This document shows positions 14,206 to 21,156 of a stretch of DNA of 24,306 bases, piece by piece; the stretch's first letter is position 1; every line of letters begins with the position of its first letter. Location: assembly GCA_023336855.1 (NCBI GenBank), contig JAMBLK010000083.1:1-24306 (forward strand), given 5' to 3'. Origin of the DNA: Actinomycetes bacterium. Lineage in GTDB: Bacteria; Actinomycetota; Acidimicrobiia; Spongiisociales; UBA5794. Below the pieces are notes generated by a model. It worked only from the letters and a program-made list of their open reading frames with translations, was not told where the DNA came from and searched no databases. The position numbers and the translations under genes are program-made.

Positions 14206-15128
14206 CACCATGGCTCGGCCGCCCCGACGAGTTCTTCTATCGTGGCGATCCCGTTGCGGGTCATGTATGTCTCCAGTTGCTTGATGACTCGTCTGCCGAT
14301 CCTCGGCTCGGCGAAGTGAGCGGTGCCGATGGCGACCGCCGATGCGCCGGCAAGGAGGTACTCCACCACATCCTCACCCGATTGCACGCCGCCGCAACCG
14401 AGGATCGGGAGTTCCGGAAGTGCCTGAGCGACCTCCCACACACATCTCATCGCGATCGCCTTCATGGGGGCCCCCGAGTAGCCCCCAACGACCGATCTGA
14501 GCTTCGGGCGCCGCGTCTTCACGTCGAACCCGGCCCCCCACACGGTGTTGGTGAGTACGACCCAATCCGCTCCTGCCTCCTGCACCGCCGCGGCGATCTC
14601 GACGATGTCGACGGCGTTTGGAGACAGTTTCGCTCCGATCGGCAGATCCGTCGCTGAGCGAACGGCGGCTACGACTTCTGAGGAAGCCTTCGGGTCGAGG
14701 GCGAAGAGATGCCCGTCGTCGAGGTTCGGACACGACAGGTTCACCTCGACGGCAGCCACGCCAGCCGAGTCGAGGCCCGTCGCGACTTCTGCGAAGCCTG
14801 CCGCGTCGTGACCGACCGTCGATCCCCATATAGGGGCGGGGACGTTGCCGATACGTGGACCGACCTGGCGGGTCCACTCCTCGATGCCGGGATTCTGGAT
14901 CCCGATGGCATTCAGCATGCCCTCCCCCGATGATGAGAGCCGCGGCGCATCGCGTCCCGGCCACGGATCAGAGGAGACCGACTTGGCTACCGCCGCTCCG
15001 TACACGCTGAAATCGCCGGCACCTGCGAAGTCGACCACCGACCCCACAGTGCCGGATGCGGCGACGATCGGACTCCGGATGGTGACCGGGCCGAGGGCAG
15101 TTTTCAGTTCAACGGTCGCGCGCTTCAC
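14205..15128 (-). CDS. pyrD: Dihydroorotate dehydrogenase, class 1B type
   Basis: Oxidises dihydroorotate to orotate using FMN. The active-site block VEVNLSCPN carries the cysteine base of class 1 enzymes (class 2 has Ser). LTNTVWGAGFDVKTRRP and GGYSGAPMKAIAMRCVWEV match the 1B pattern, and GCGGVQSGEDVVEYLLAGA is the FMN phosphate site. Class 1B enzymes normally need the PyrK subunit to use NAD; no pyrK is here. The start is GTG 15126-15128, preceded by AAGGTGA at 7 nt. It lies 40 nt after pyrC, the widest gap in the operon, exactly where carA, carB and sometimes pyrK sit in relatives. Confidence 0.93.
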   Translation of the reverse strand: MKRATVELKTALGPVTIRSPIVAASGTVGSVVDFAGAGDFSVYGAAVAKSVSSDPWPGRDAPRLSSSGEGMLNAIGIQNPGIEEWTRQVGPRIGNVPAPIWGSTVGHDAAGFAEVATGLDSAGVAAVEVNLSCPNLDDGHLFALDPKASSEVVAAVRSATDLPIGAKLSPNAVDIVEIAAAVQEAGADWVVLTNTVWGAGFDVKTRRPKLRSVVGGYSGAPMKAIAMRCVWEVAQALPELPILGCGGVQSGEDVVEYLLAGASAVAIGTAHFAEPRIGRRVIKQLETYMTRNGIATIEELVGAAEPW

Positions 15129-15168
15129 ATCAGGCTCACCTTCGACACTGCGGTACGTCTCGCTCTCA

Positions 15169-16437
15169 TCAACTCACCGCGATGCCGTCGCGAGCCGTAA
15201 CCGTTCCCTGGTAGATCGTGGCGACCACCTTGCCCTGCAGCGGGAGGCCGAAGTAGGGGCTGTTCTGCGACTTCGAGACCGTCGTCGACGGCGTCCACTC
15301 GATAGATGGATCGAAGACCGTGAGATTCGCCCGTCCTCCCTCAGCCAGGAGCATTCCCTGCCCATCAAGCTGTCCGATACGCGCCGGAGCAACCGAGAGG
15401 CGGTCGTAGAACGCGGATTGATCGAGATCGGTGAACGTGTTCACGACCGCTGCCGCCCATTCGAGACCGAGTACGCCGTTGGGTGCGTGTTCCCACGGAA
15501 CCTCTTTCTCGTGGGCAGCATGTGGCGCATGGTCGGTGCCGACGATGTCGATCGTCCCGATTTCGAGGCCGTATCGCAGTGCGGCGCGATCGTCCTCTGA
15601 ACGAAGCGGAGGCATCATCTTGTACGCCGGGTCGGTCGTTTGAGCAGCCGTGTGGTCGAAGGCGAGGTGATGCGGGGTCACTTCGGCGGTCACCGGAAGT
15701 CCCTTCGCTTTGGCCCCAGCGATCAGGTCAACGCCTGTCGCGGTCGACAGATGCTGGACGTGGTACCGAGCACCGGTCATCTCAACGAGTCGGATGTCGC
15801 GGGCAAGGATCACGTCATCAGCCGCCGACGCAATTCCCGACATACCGAGTAGCGATGACACGCTCCCTTCGTGCATATATCCGCCGCTCGATAGTCCCAC
15901 GTCGACCGCGTGTTGGGAGATCACACCGCCACGCGCTGCCAGGTAGTCCATCGCCTGGCGGAGCAGCCCCGCGTCGGCGACGACGTCGCCGTCATCCGAG
16001 AAGACTCGCACACCGGCTGCCCACAATTCGTCGAGGTGGGCCAGTTCCTTTCCGGCGCGTCCCCTCGTAATCGCTCCGACCGGCAGTACCTCGACCAATC
16101 CGACTTCGGTCCCTCGGGCCGAGACGTACCGGGCAACGTGGCCGGAGTCGGTCGCGGGATCGGTGTTCGGCATCGCAAAGACGGCGGTGAATCCGCCGAC
16201 TGCTGCGGTTCTCGAACCGGACTCGATGTCTTCCTTCCATTCCTGACCGGGTTCGCGGAAGTGGACGTGGAGATCGACCAGACCCGGTCCGACCCAGGCT
16301 CCGCCACAATCGATCGTCTCGTCGCCTTCGAGACCGGGGCCGATCTCTGCGATGAGACCGTCACGGATACGAACGTCGGTTTCTTCAAGGCCTTTCGGTG
16401 TGAGGACGGTGCCCCCTGCAAGGATCAGATCACTCAT
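15169..16437 (-). CDS. pyrC: Dihydroorotase (class I)
   Basis: Zinc amidohydrolase that closes carbamoyl aspartate to dihydroorotate. Metal and substrate motifs appear in order: DLHVHFREPG near 55-64, AMPNTDP, the His of ISQHAVD, HHL in VTPHHLAFD, and GTDHAPH with the catalytic Asp. I start at ATG 16435-16437 (422 residues): GGAGG lies 8 nt upstream, while an in-frame GTG three codons earlier falls inside this ribosome site. The start overlaps the pyrB end by 8 nt, so the Shine-Dalgarno is encoded in the last pyrB codons. Confidence 0.96.
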   Translation of the reverse strand: MSDLILAGGTVLTPKGLEETDVRIRDGLIAEIGPGLEGDETIDCGGAWVGPGLVDLHVHFREPGQEWKEDIESGSRTAAVGGFTAVFAMPNTDPATDSGHVARYVSARGTEVGLVEVLPVGAITRGRAGKELAHLDELWAAGVRVFSDDGDVVADAGLLRQAMDYLAARGGVISQHAVDVGLSSGGYMHEGSVSSLLGMSGIASAADDVILARDIRLVEMTGARYHVQHLSTATGVDLIAGAKAKGLPVTAEVTPHHLAFDHTAAQTTDPAYKMMPPLRSEDDRAALRYGLEIGTIDIVGTDHAPHAAHEKEVPWEHAPNGVLGLEWAAAVVNTFTDLDQSAFYDRLSVAPARIGQLDGQGMLLAEGGRANLTVFDPSIEWTPSTTVSKSQNSPYFGLPLQGKVVATIYQGTVTARDGIAVS

Positions 16438-17347
16438 TGCTTTCACCTCCGAGCAGTCGGAACAGCACGGCCATTCGCACGGCGACTCCGTTGAACACCT
16501 GATCGAGGATCAGGGCTCTCGGGTCATCGGCGACGGCGCCTTCGATCTCGACGCCACGATTCATCGGTCCCGGGTGGAGAACGACCGCTTCCGGCTTGAG
16601 GCGAGCGAACCTTTCTTTCGTGATCCCGTACCGATCGGTGTACTCAGAGAGCGAGGGGAATACGGATGCACCGCCTCGTTCGGCCTGCACCCGCAGAACG
16701 TAGACGACGTCGAAGTCTTCGAGTACCTCGTCGAGATCCTCGCTCGCTGTGGCATCGAAGACTGCCGCATCCACGGGCAGGAGTGTCCGTGGGGCGACCA
16801 TCGTTACCTCTGCGCCCAGCGTTGAGAACGCTTGGATATCGGAGCGGGCTACCCGGGAGTGTCGGATGTCGCCGATGATCCCGATCTTGAGACCTTCGAG
16901 AGTCCCGAAGTGCTGCCGGATGGTCAGAGAGTCGAGCAACGCCTGTGTCGGATGCTGATGCGCACCGTCGCCGGCGTTCAGCACGGGTTGTTCGATCCAC
17001 TCCGCGATCCGCCACGGAGCGCCGGTCGCCTTGTGACGGACGACCATGGCGTCGGTCCCCATCGCTTTGATCGTGAGGACGGTGTCCTTCAGACTCTCAC
17101 CCTTCGAGAGTGAAGACGTTCCGGGGGAGAACGACATCGTGTCGGCGCTCAGTGCTTTCGCAGCCTTCTCGAAAGACATCTTCGTTCGGGTCGACGGTTC
17201 GAAGAACATCGTCGCAACGGTCTTGCCGCGCAGGGCCGGGACCTTTGGGATGGGCCGGTGCAAGACCTCGACGAACTCGTCTGCATCGTCGAGCAGGCCG
17301 TTGAGATCATCGGCAGGAAGGCCTTCGATGGTCAGGAAGTGGTTCAT
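16430..17347 (-). CDS. pyrB: Aspartate carbamoyltransferase catalytic subunit
   Basis: Forms carbamoyl aspartate, the first committed step of pyrimidine synthesis. Carbamoyl phosphate binding is seen in FEPSTRTKMSFE (about 49-60); KGESLKDT supplies the 80s loop, HPTQALLD is at 132-139, and HPGPMNRGVEI lies near the C-terminus. It has 305 residues, the single-gene size; no regulatory pyrI is present, so control is likely at the RNA level through pyrR. The ATG overlaps the pyrR stop as ATGA. Confidence 0.97.
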   Translation of the reverse strand: MNHFLTIEGLPADDLNGLLDDADEFVEVLHRPIPKVPALRGKTVATMFFEPSTRTKMSFEKAAKALSADTMSFSPGTSSLSKGESLKDTVLTIKAMGTDAMVVRHKATGAPWRIAEWIEQPVLNAGDGAHQHPTQALLDSLTIRQHFGTLEGLKIGIIGDIRHSRVARSDIQAFSTLGAEVTMVAPRTLLPVDAAVFDATASEDLDEVLEDFDVVYVLRVQAERGGASVFPSLSEYTDRYGITKERFARLKPEAVVLHPGPMNRGVEIEGAVADDPRALILDQVFNGVAVRMAVLFRLLGGESNE

Positions 17348-17877
17348 GTCGCTTCCCTCGATTCGATGACGACTCCGTCCTCGCCGTCCCTCTCGACGAG
17401 GCGAACGGAGACTCGCTCGCTCCGAGACGTCGGGACGTTCTTCCCGATGTAGTCGGGACGGATGGGGAGTTCGCGGTGTCCCCGATCGACCAGAACCGCA
17501 AGTTGAACGCGGCTCGGGCGGCCGATGTCGGCCAAAGCGTCGAGTGCCGCTCTGATCGTTCGTCCGGTGTAGAGGACGTCGTCTACCAAGACCACGGTCT
17601 TGCCACCGATCGGAACAGGAACGCTCGTGGCGCCCAGCTCCATTTTTGGGCGTTGATCCAGGTCATCGCGGTACAACCCGATGTCCAGACTGCCTGCTGC
17701 TACCGCTGATCCCTCGATGCCCTCAAGCGCGAGTGCGAGGCGTTGGGCGAGGGGCACTCCCCTCGTTTGGATCCCGAGGAGGACCAGGTCATCAGAGCCT
17801 CGGTTCTTCTCGAGGATCTCGTGGGCGATCCGACGGATAGCCCTATCCATGTCTCCTGTGTCCATTACGCAAGCCAT
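17344..17877 (-). CDS. pyrR: PyrR: pyr operon RNA-binding regulator / uracil phosphoribosyltransferase
   Basis: PyrR binds a conserved RNA loop when UMP or UTP is high and lowers pyr expression; many also make UMP from uracil. The 177-residue product has AIRRIAHEILEKN at the start, the IQTRGVPLA loop, and the PRPP-binding signature VVLVDDVLYTGRTIRAALDAL at 95-115. ATG 17875-17877 has AGAGG 8 nt upstream and matches the length and alignment of family members. An ATG at 17863-17865 overlaps the leader-peptide stop as TAATG and would lose four residues. The leader upstream carries the matching PyrR loop, so the gene is probably autoregulated. Confidence 0.94.
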   Translation of the reverse strand: MACVMDTGDMDRAIRRIAHEILEKNRGSDDLVLLGIQTRGVPLAQRLALALEGIEGSAVAAGSLDIGLYRDDLDQRPKMELGATSVPVPIGGKTVVLVDDVLYTGRTIRAALDALADIGRPSRVQLAVLVDRGHRELPIRPDYIGKNVPTSRSERVSVRLVERDGEDGVVIESREAT

Positions 17878-17951
17878 GTGTCGCACCTCTGGACATGAGA
17901 AAAGCGGCAGACGGTTCCGAGGAATCCGTCGCCGCCTTGGGCGTCGTACAT
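17865..17951 (-). CDS. pyr leader peptide, 28 residues
   Basis: A short frame runs from ATG 17949-17951 to TAA 17865-17867, encoding MYDAQGGDGF then LGTVCRFSHV then QRCDTWLA. It has the strongest ribosome site of the region, AAGGAAGGAG (17957-17966), 5 nt before the ATG and directly behind the PyrR-binding hairpin. Codons 6-16 form the intrinsic terminator stem, and the frame ends 13 nt inside pyrR. I find no run of codons for one amino acid. It probably acts by its translation, not its product: a ribosome crossing it would keep the terminator from folding and bring ribosomes to pyrR. Confidence 0.7.
   Translation of the reverse strand: MYDAQGGDGFLGTVCRFSHVQRCDTWLA
17897..17935 (-). terminator. 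Intrinsic terminator / attenuator in the pyrR leader
   Basis: On the minus strand GCGGC-GACGG-A-TTC pairs with GAA-CCGTC-T-GCCGC around a small CTCG loop, followed by TTTTCTC. This is a long GC-rich stem of about 14 pairs with single-base bulges and a T-tract, lying before pyrR and inside the leader-peptide frame. A terminator ahead of the operon it precedes is the hallmark of attenuation. Confidence 0.78.
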
Positions 17952-17967
17952 GCTGTCTCCTTCCTTC

Positions 17968-17985
17968 CCGGCCTCGCTGGACCGG
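17968..17985 (-). promoter_or_regulatory. PyrR-binding RNA loop
   Basis: The minus-strand sequence CCGGTCCAGCGAGGCCGG fits the PyrR target consensus (ARUCCNGNGAGGYU) in its loop, with CCGG/CCGG stem ends. It lies 1 nt before the AAGGAAGGAG ribosome site of the leader peptide. Bound PyrR would therefore sit against that site and block initiation. Confidence 0.85.
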
Positions 17986-18015
17986 CTTAAAGGTTGGCTT
18001 CGATTTGCGAACCCG

Positions 18016-18045
18016 ACGGTAGCGCGTTCGTGATGCGCGATGCAA
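18016..18045 (-). promoter_or_regulatory. Promoter of the pyr operon
   Basis: TTGCAT (18040-18045) and TACCGT (18016-18021) are 18 nt apart on the minus strand, a good sigma-70-type pair. Transcription would start near 18009, giving a leader of about 130 nt that contains the PyrR loop, leader peptide and terminator. Confidence 0.65.
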
Positions 18046-18131
18046 GGAGTCTGGATCGGATCACCCAGAAGCGCTCCTTTCACGGTCTTCCGCCGACCAC
18101 CGCAGTAGGGTCAGAAAGGGTTATCTATGAG

Positions 18132-18593
18132 ATGGGATCTTCGATGACGTGGCTGCCTCGGGTTTCCGTGTTGATGGCAGTGTCCGTGTTGGTTCTGGCA
18201 GCGTGTTCTTCTGGTGATTCCGAGTCCGTTTTCGACCTGCGGCCGGGAGATTGCTTCGATGATGTGATCGAGAACGGGGAGATCGCTGAGGAGTCTGAAA
18301 CCCTGCCCATGGTCGACTGCGATGATCCCCACGACAACGAGGCATACGCCCTCTACAACATGGATGATGGCGCCTTCCCGACTCAGGCGGCGATCGACGA
18401 TGAAGCCATCGCCAAGTGTGTGCCGCTCTTCGAAGATTACGTCGGTTCGGAGTACGACACCTCTCGTCTCGACATCTTTTGGATCTTCCCCACCGCAGAG
18501 AGTTGGGACGAAGGTGATCGAGAGGTTGCCTGCGTTCTCTACGATCTGGACTTGAACAAGCTGACTGGATCGATGGCCAATTCAGGCGAGTAG
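18132..18593 (+). CDS. Lipoprotein with Septum_form-like domain
   Basis: A secreted lipoprotein of about 153 residues. A hydrophobic signal segment (VSVLMAVSVLVLAAC) ends in the lipobox LAAC, so the mature protein would be anchored outside the membrane by that cysteine. The domain after it shows DLRPGDCFDD, VDCDDPHDNEAYALYNM, KCVPLFEDYVG and DREVACVLYDL. The paired cysteines, PHD(N)E motif and final VACVL are what I know from the actinobacterial Septum_form family (PF13845), whose role is unproven. It is transcribed away from pyrR. The start may be ATG 18132 or ATG 18144; neither has a strong ribosome site, and the open frame upstream to 17994 lacks family resemblance. Confidence 0.78.
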   Translation: MGSSMTWLPRVSVLMAVSVLVLAACSSGDSESVFDLRPGDCFDDVIENGEIAEESETLPMVDCDDPHDNEAYALYNMDDGAFPTQAAIDDEAIAKCVPLFEDYVGSEYDTSRLDIFWIFPTAESWDEGDREVACVLYDLDLNKLTGSMANSGE

Positions 18594-18660
18594 CCGAGTG
18601 GATAGAAGCGCTCCGACCGCTTCCATCGAACGCACTCTCGGAATTGGATCGCAGAGTCCA

Positions 18661-18666
18661 TATTCT
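18661..18666 (+). promoter_or_regulatory. Possible -10 element before the DUF1858-type gene
   Basis: TATTCT lies 30 nt before the ATG at 18697, with a transcript start expected near 18673. The matching -35 (TCGGAA, 17 nt upstream) is weak. The 103-nt gap 18594-18696 holds nothing else I can support apart from a tRNA-D-arm-like string that I rejected. Confidence 0.3.
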
Positions 18667-18696
18667 GGAGTTTCACATTTCGATTGGAGTTGTCCC

Positions 18697-18948
18697 ATGA
18701 GCAAGCTGGAGATCACCGAAGACACCAAGGTGTCGGAGATCCTCGACGAGTACGGTGACATCGCCGACGTGATGGAGGCTCTCGGCATGAAGCGGGTCGG
18801 TGGGCTGTCGTTTCGTCGGGTGATCACAAAGGCAATAACCGTGAAACGCGCAGCGAAGATCCATCGTGTGCCCGTCGACGACCTCCTAGACAAACTCAAC
18901 ACCGCCGTCGATCAGATCGAGGGAGAGAACCTCAAGTCCGAAAGCTGA
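18697..18948 (+). CDS. Small DUF1858-like protein
   Basis: An 83-residue cytoplasmic protein beginning MSKLEITEDTKVSEILDEYG. The pattern (I-T-x-D-x-x-V-x-E-I-L near the N-terminus; then RRVITKAITVKRAAKIHRV and VDDLLDKLN) resembles the DUF1858 family (PF08984), known alone or attached to hybrid-cluster and DUF438-type proteins. Many members have a Cys pair after the first helix; here that place reads LGMKRVGGLSF with no cysteine, so a metal site is unlikely. ATG 18697 has GGAG 7 nt upstream. It follows the lipoprotein gene by 103 nt. Function unknown; the family call is from memory of the pattern. Confidence 0.72.
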   Translation: MSKLEITEDTKVSEILDEYGDIADVMEALGMKRVGGLSFRRVITKAITVKRAAKIHRVPVDDLLDKLNTAVDQIEGENLKSES

Positions 18949-18996
18949 CGATCGGATGTACCGTCCGAAGTGACCCGGATGTGACAACATGGAACC

Positions 18997-19016
18997 GACC
19001 ATCGATGCCGATGGTC
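18997..19016 (+). other. Hairpin directly before the ribosome site of the small basic protein
   Basis: GACCATCG and CGATGGTC form a perfect 8-bp stem with an ATGC loop, ending 4 nt before the AGGAGA ribosome site. It has no T-run, so it is more likely a 5'-end stabilising or regulatory stem, or a weak end for the gene upstream, than a standard terminator. Confidence 0.5.
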
Positions 19017-19030
19017 CGAGAGGAGACAAC

Positions 19031-19126
19031 ATGGCGAACAAAGACAAGGGCGGGAGAAGCACCAAGAAGGTGGCTTCCAAGAGCCTGAAGGAGAAGCGCC
19101 AGGCCAAGAAAGCCAAGAAGGCCTAG
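19031..19126 (+). CDS. Lysine-rich 31-residue protein
   Basis: Starts at ATG 19031 with AGGAGA 4 nt upstream, the clearest ribosome site of the plus-strand island, and ends at TAG 19124-19126. The product reads MANKDKGGRSTKKVASK then SLKEKRQAKKAKKA: about 40 percent Lys/Arg, no hydrophobic core, no cysteine. The C-terminal LKEKRxAKKAKK pattern reminds me of short basic proteins annotated as hypothetical in other actinobacteria. It could bind nucleic acid or the ribosome; function is unknown. It converges on nusB, 44 nt away, with no clear terminator between them. Confidence 0.7.
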   Translation: MANKDKGGRSTKKVASKSLKEKRQAKKAKKA

Positions 19127-19170
19127 CCCCACAGCTCCGCTACCGCCGACTCCTCGCCGGGGCCGCTCGA

Positions 19171-19530
19171 TCAACTGCGATCTGCAGCCACGCTGGCCAG
19201 AACACCATTGACGAAGCTTCCCGACTTCGCCGTCGAGTACGTCTTCGCGAGCTCGACAGCTTCGGAGACGACGACGCCAACGGGTGTATCCGTGTACTTG
19301 AGTTCGTACACCGCGATTCGCAGAATCGTTCTATCAACTGCCGGCATGCGCGTGATGCGCCATCCGGTCGAATGCGCATTGATCTCGGCGTCGATCTCAG
19401 AGAGATGCTCTTGAACACCGGCGGAGAGACGTCCCGCGCGCCCTGTCGGCTCGACGGGCTCGGAATCGGGGCCGAGATCGACGGCGTACAGCAGCCCGAG
19501 GGCCTGCTCCCGTGCGTCCTGTTTGCTCAC
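19171..19530 (-). CDS. nusB: Transcription antitermination factor NusB
   Basis: NusB with NusE (S10) binds boxA RNA and supports antitermination of rRNA operons. The 119-residue all-helical protein shows REQALGLLYAVD at the start, then WRITRMPAVDRTILRIAVYEL, VVVSEAVELAKTYS and SGSFVNGVL, all family blocks. Start is GTG 19528-19530, forming a GTGA overlap with the efp stop. Length is somewhat short compared with 130-150 in many relatives, with a trimmed C-terminus. Confidence 0.96.
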   Translation of the reverse strand: MSKQDAREQALGLLYAVDLGPDSEPVEPTGRAGRLSAGVQEHLSEIDAEINAHSTGWRITRMPAVDRTILRIAVYELKYTDTPVGVVVSEAVELAKTYSTAKSGSFVNGVLASVAADRS

Positions 19531-20087
19531 GTCACCCGCGTGATGTAGTTCCCGGTCCGGGTGTCGACCTTCAACACATCACCAACGTCGATGAACAGTG
19601 GTACCTGGACAATGAGACCGGTAGAGAGGGTGACCGGCTTGGTCGCACCCGACACCCGGTCGCCCTTGACTCCGGGTTCGGCATGTGTGACTTCGAGTTC
19701 CACCGCTGCGCCGAGTTCGATGCCGATGGGCTTCTCCTCGTAGATGGAGATGCGGACCGTCATTCCGTCGGCGATGTACGACGCCGCATCCCCCACGGCC
19801 TCTTCTGGCAGCGAGATCTGCTCGTACGTCTCGCCGTCCATGAACGTGAAACCCATGTCATCTCGAAAGAGGTACTGGAAGTCGCGGCGGTCGATGACAG
19901 CCTTCGGGATGTTCTCGCCGGCGCGGAACGTGCGGTCGATGACGGCTCCGGTGATCTGATTCTTGAGCTTCATCCGTACGAACGCCTTGCCCTTGCCCGG
20001 TTTCACATGTTGGTAGTCGACAACCTGGAATAGTCCCTCGGGGAGGTTCAAGGACATGCCTGGTTTGACGTCGTTCGTCGAGATCAT
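19527..20087 (-). CDS. efp: Translation elongation factor P
   Basis: EF-P enters the ribosomal E site and relieves stalling at consecutive prolines. The 186-residue product begins MISTNDVKPGMSL and has three beta-barrel domains. The tip of domain I is VKPGKGKAF, with Lys32 at the position modified in E. coli (Lys34). Domain III ends in GDVLKVDTRTGNYITRV, the family's C-terminal signature. ATG 20085-20087 has GGAG 9 nt upstream; the frame continues upstream into aroB but that part is not EF-P. No modification genes (epmA/epmB) are in the window. Confidence 0.97.
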   Translation of the reverse strand: MISTNDVKPGMSLNLPEGLFQVVDYQHVKPGKGKAFVRMKLKNQITGAVIDRTFRAGENIPKAVIDRRDFQYLFRDDMGFTFMDGETYEQISLPEEAVGDAASYIADGMTVRISIYEEKPIGIELGAAVELEVTHAEPGVKGDRVSGATKPVTLSTGLIVQVPLFIDVGDVLKVDTRTGNYITRVT

Positions 20088-20106
20088 CGGTGGGGGCTCC
20101 TCGTCT

Positions 20107-21156
20107 TCAATCGATGCCGATGGCGTGCAGCGAGGCCCGTACGGTAGCGGCGTCGGGGTGTACGACTCGGGGGATCCCGAAGTCCTCGAGTACGACGAAT
20201 CGGATTCCGCCGGTGTCCCGCTTCTTATCAAGGGCCATGAGCCGTTCGATCTCCCCTGCATGCACATTCGGCGATCGCGTAGGTAGGCCGAGTGACGCGA
20301 TCAGTTCTTCCTGCTCGACGCGACGGTCGAATCCCACCGTTCGCTCGCCCACCGCGCCCGCTGCGACCATTCCTATCGCGACCGCCTCCCCGTGGCTGAT
20401 CCCGGCGGCGACTTCGACCGCATGGCCCGCTGTGTGGCCGTAGTTGAGTACGGCGCGGAGTCCACCTTCGCGGAAGTCTTCAGAGACCACTCGGGCCTTG
20501 ACTCCGATGGCACGTCCCACGACCTCATCGAGCGGCGCATCGATCCCATGCTCTCGGTACAACTCGACGAGGTCGGGATCTCCGACGAAGCCTGTCTTGA
20601 GCGCTTCGGCGGTGCCCTGCCTACGTAAATCCATGGGGAGTGATTCCAGTACGTCGATGTCGACGAGAACACGTGATGGGTGACGGAATGCCCCGACGAG
20701 GTTCTTCCCGCCCACGTTGACGCCGGTCTTCCCCCCAACGGCCGCATCCACGGCGCCGAGCAGTGTCGTCGGTGCAAGCACGCACTCGACGCCGCGCAGA
20801 TAGGTGGCAGCCACGAAACCCGCGGTGTCGGTCGTAGCGCCCCCACCGATGCCGAAAACCGTGTCGGCGCGTGTGAGTCCCAGGCGGTTCAAAGCCAAGG
20901 CAACGTCCTCGATTACCGACAGGGTCTTGGCGGCTTCGCCGTCCGGCAACGGGATCACCGACGCAGCCACACCTCCGTCGAGGATCGACTCGGCAACCGA
21001 GTCGGCCAATGAACGGACACTCGGTTGTGTCAGTATTGCGACCTGTCGACGATCCTCCCTCTGCGGCAGGTATCCCGCCGCGTCGGAGAGAAGCCCGCCG
21101 GCGATCAGGATCTCAGAGACCGGCTCGTCGCCCTCGGTGATTACGACCCGATGCAT
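20107..21156 (-). CDS. aroB: 3-dehydroquinate synthase
   Basis: Second step of the shikimate pathway: converts DAHP to 3-dehydroquinate with NAD and a divalent metal. NAD and phosphate motifs PDGEAAKT, GIGGGATTDTAGFVA and TTLLGAVDAAVGGKTGVN are followed by metal ligands Glu in GTAEALK and His in LNYGHTAGHA and ISHGEAVAIGM. It has 349 residues, normal. ATG 21154-21156 lies 16 nt inside aroK with GGAGG 4 nt upstream, so translation is coupled. aroQ, often next in actinobacteria, is absent; efp follows after 19 nt. Confidence 0.96.
   Translation of the reverse strand: MHRVVITEGDEPVSEILIAGGLLSDAAGYLPQREDRRQVAILTQPSVRSLADSVAESILDGGVAASVIPLPDGEAAKTLSVIEDVALALNRLGLTRADTVFGIGGGATTDTAGFVAATYLRGVECVLAPTTLLGAVDAAVGGKTGVNVGGKNLVGAFRHPSRVLVDIDVLESLPMDLRRQGTAEALKTGFVGDPDLVELYREHGIDAPLDEVVGRAIGVKARVVSEDFREGGLRAVLNYGHTAGHAVEVAAGISHGEAVAIGMVAAGAVGERTVGFDRRVEQEELIASLGLPTRSPNVHAGEIERLMALDKKRDTGGIRFVVLEDFGIPRVVHPDAATVRASLHAIGID

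Noticed and set aside
17994..18131. Upstream extension of the lipoprotein gene.
   Set aside because: It would place 46 charged residues before the signal peptide and run across the divergent pyr promoter.
18127..18147. A six-codon frame (ATG to TGA) with AAAGGG in front, overlapping ATG 18144 of the lipoprotein gene.
   Set aside because: Too short to support without conservation data; noted only as a possible coupling element.
18593..18640. A string resembling a tRNA D-arm (tagccgagtgg followed by aagcgctc) just after the lipoprotein stop.
   Set aside because: No acceptor stem, no anticodon stem-loop and no T-arm GTTCRANTC follows; box A likeness alone is not enough.
19127..19170. Search for a terminator between the converging small basic gene and nusB.
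   Set aside because: No stem of useful length with a T-run was found on either strand.
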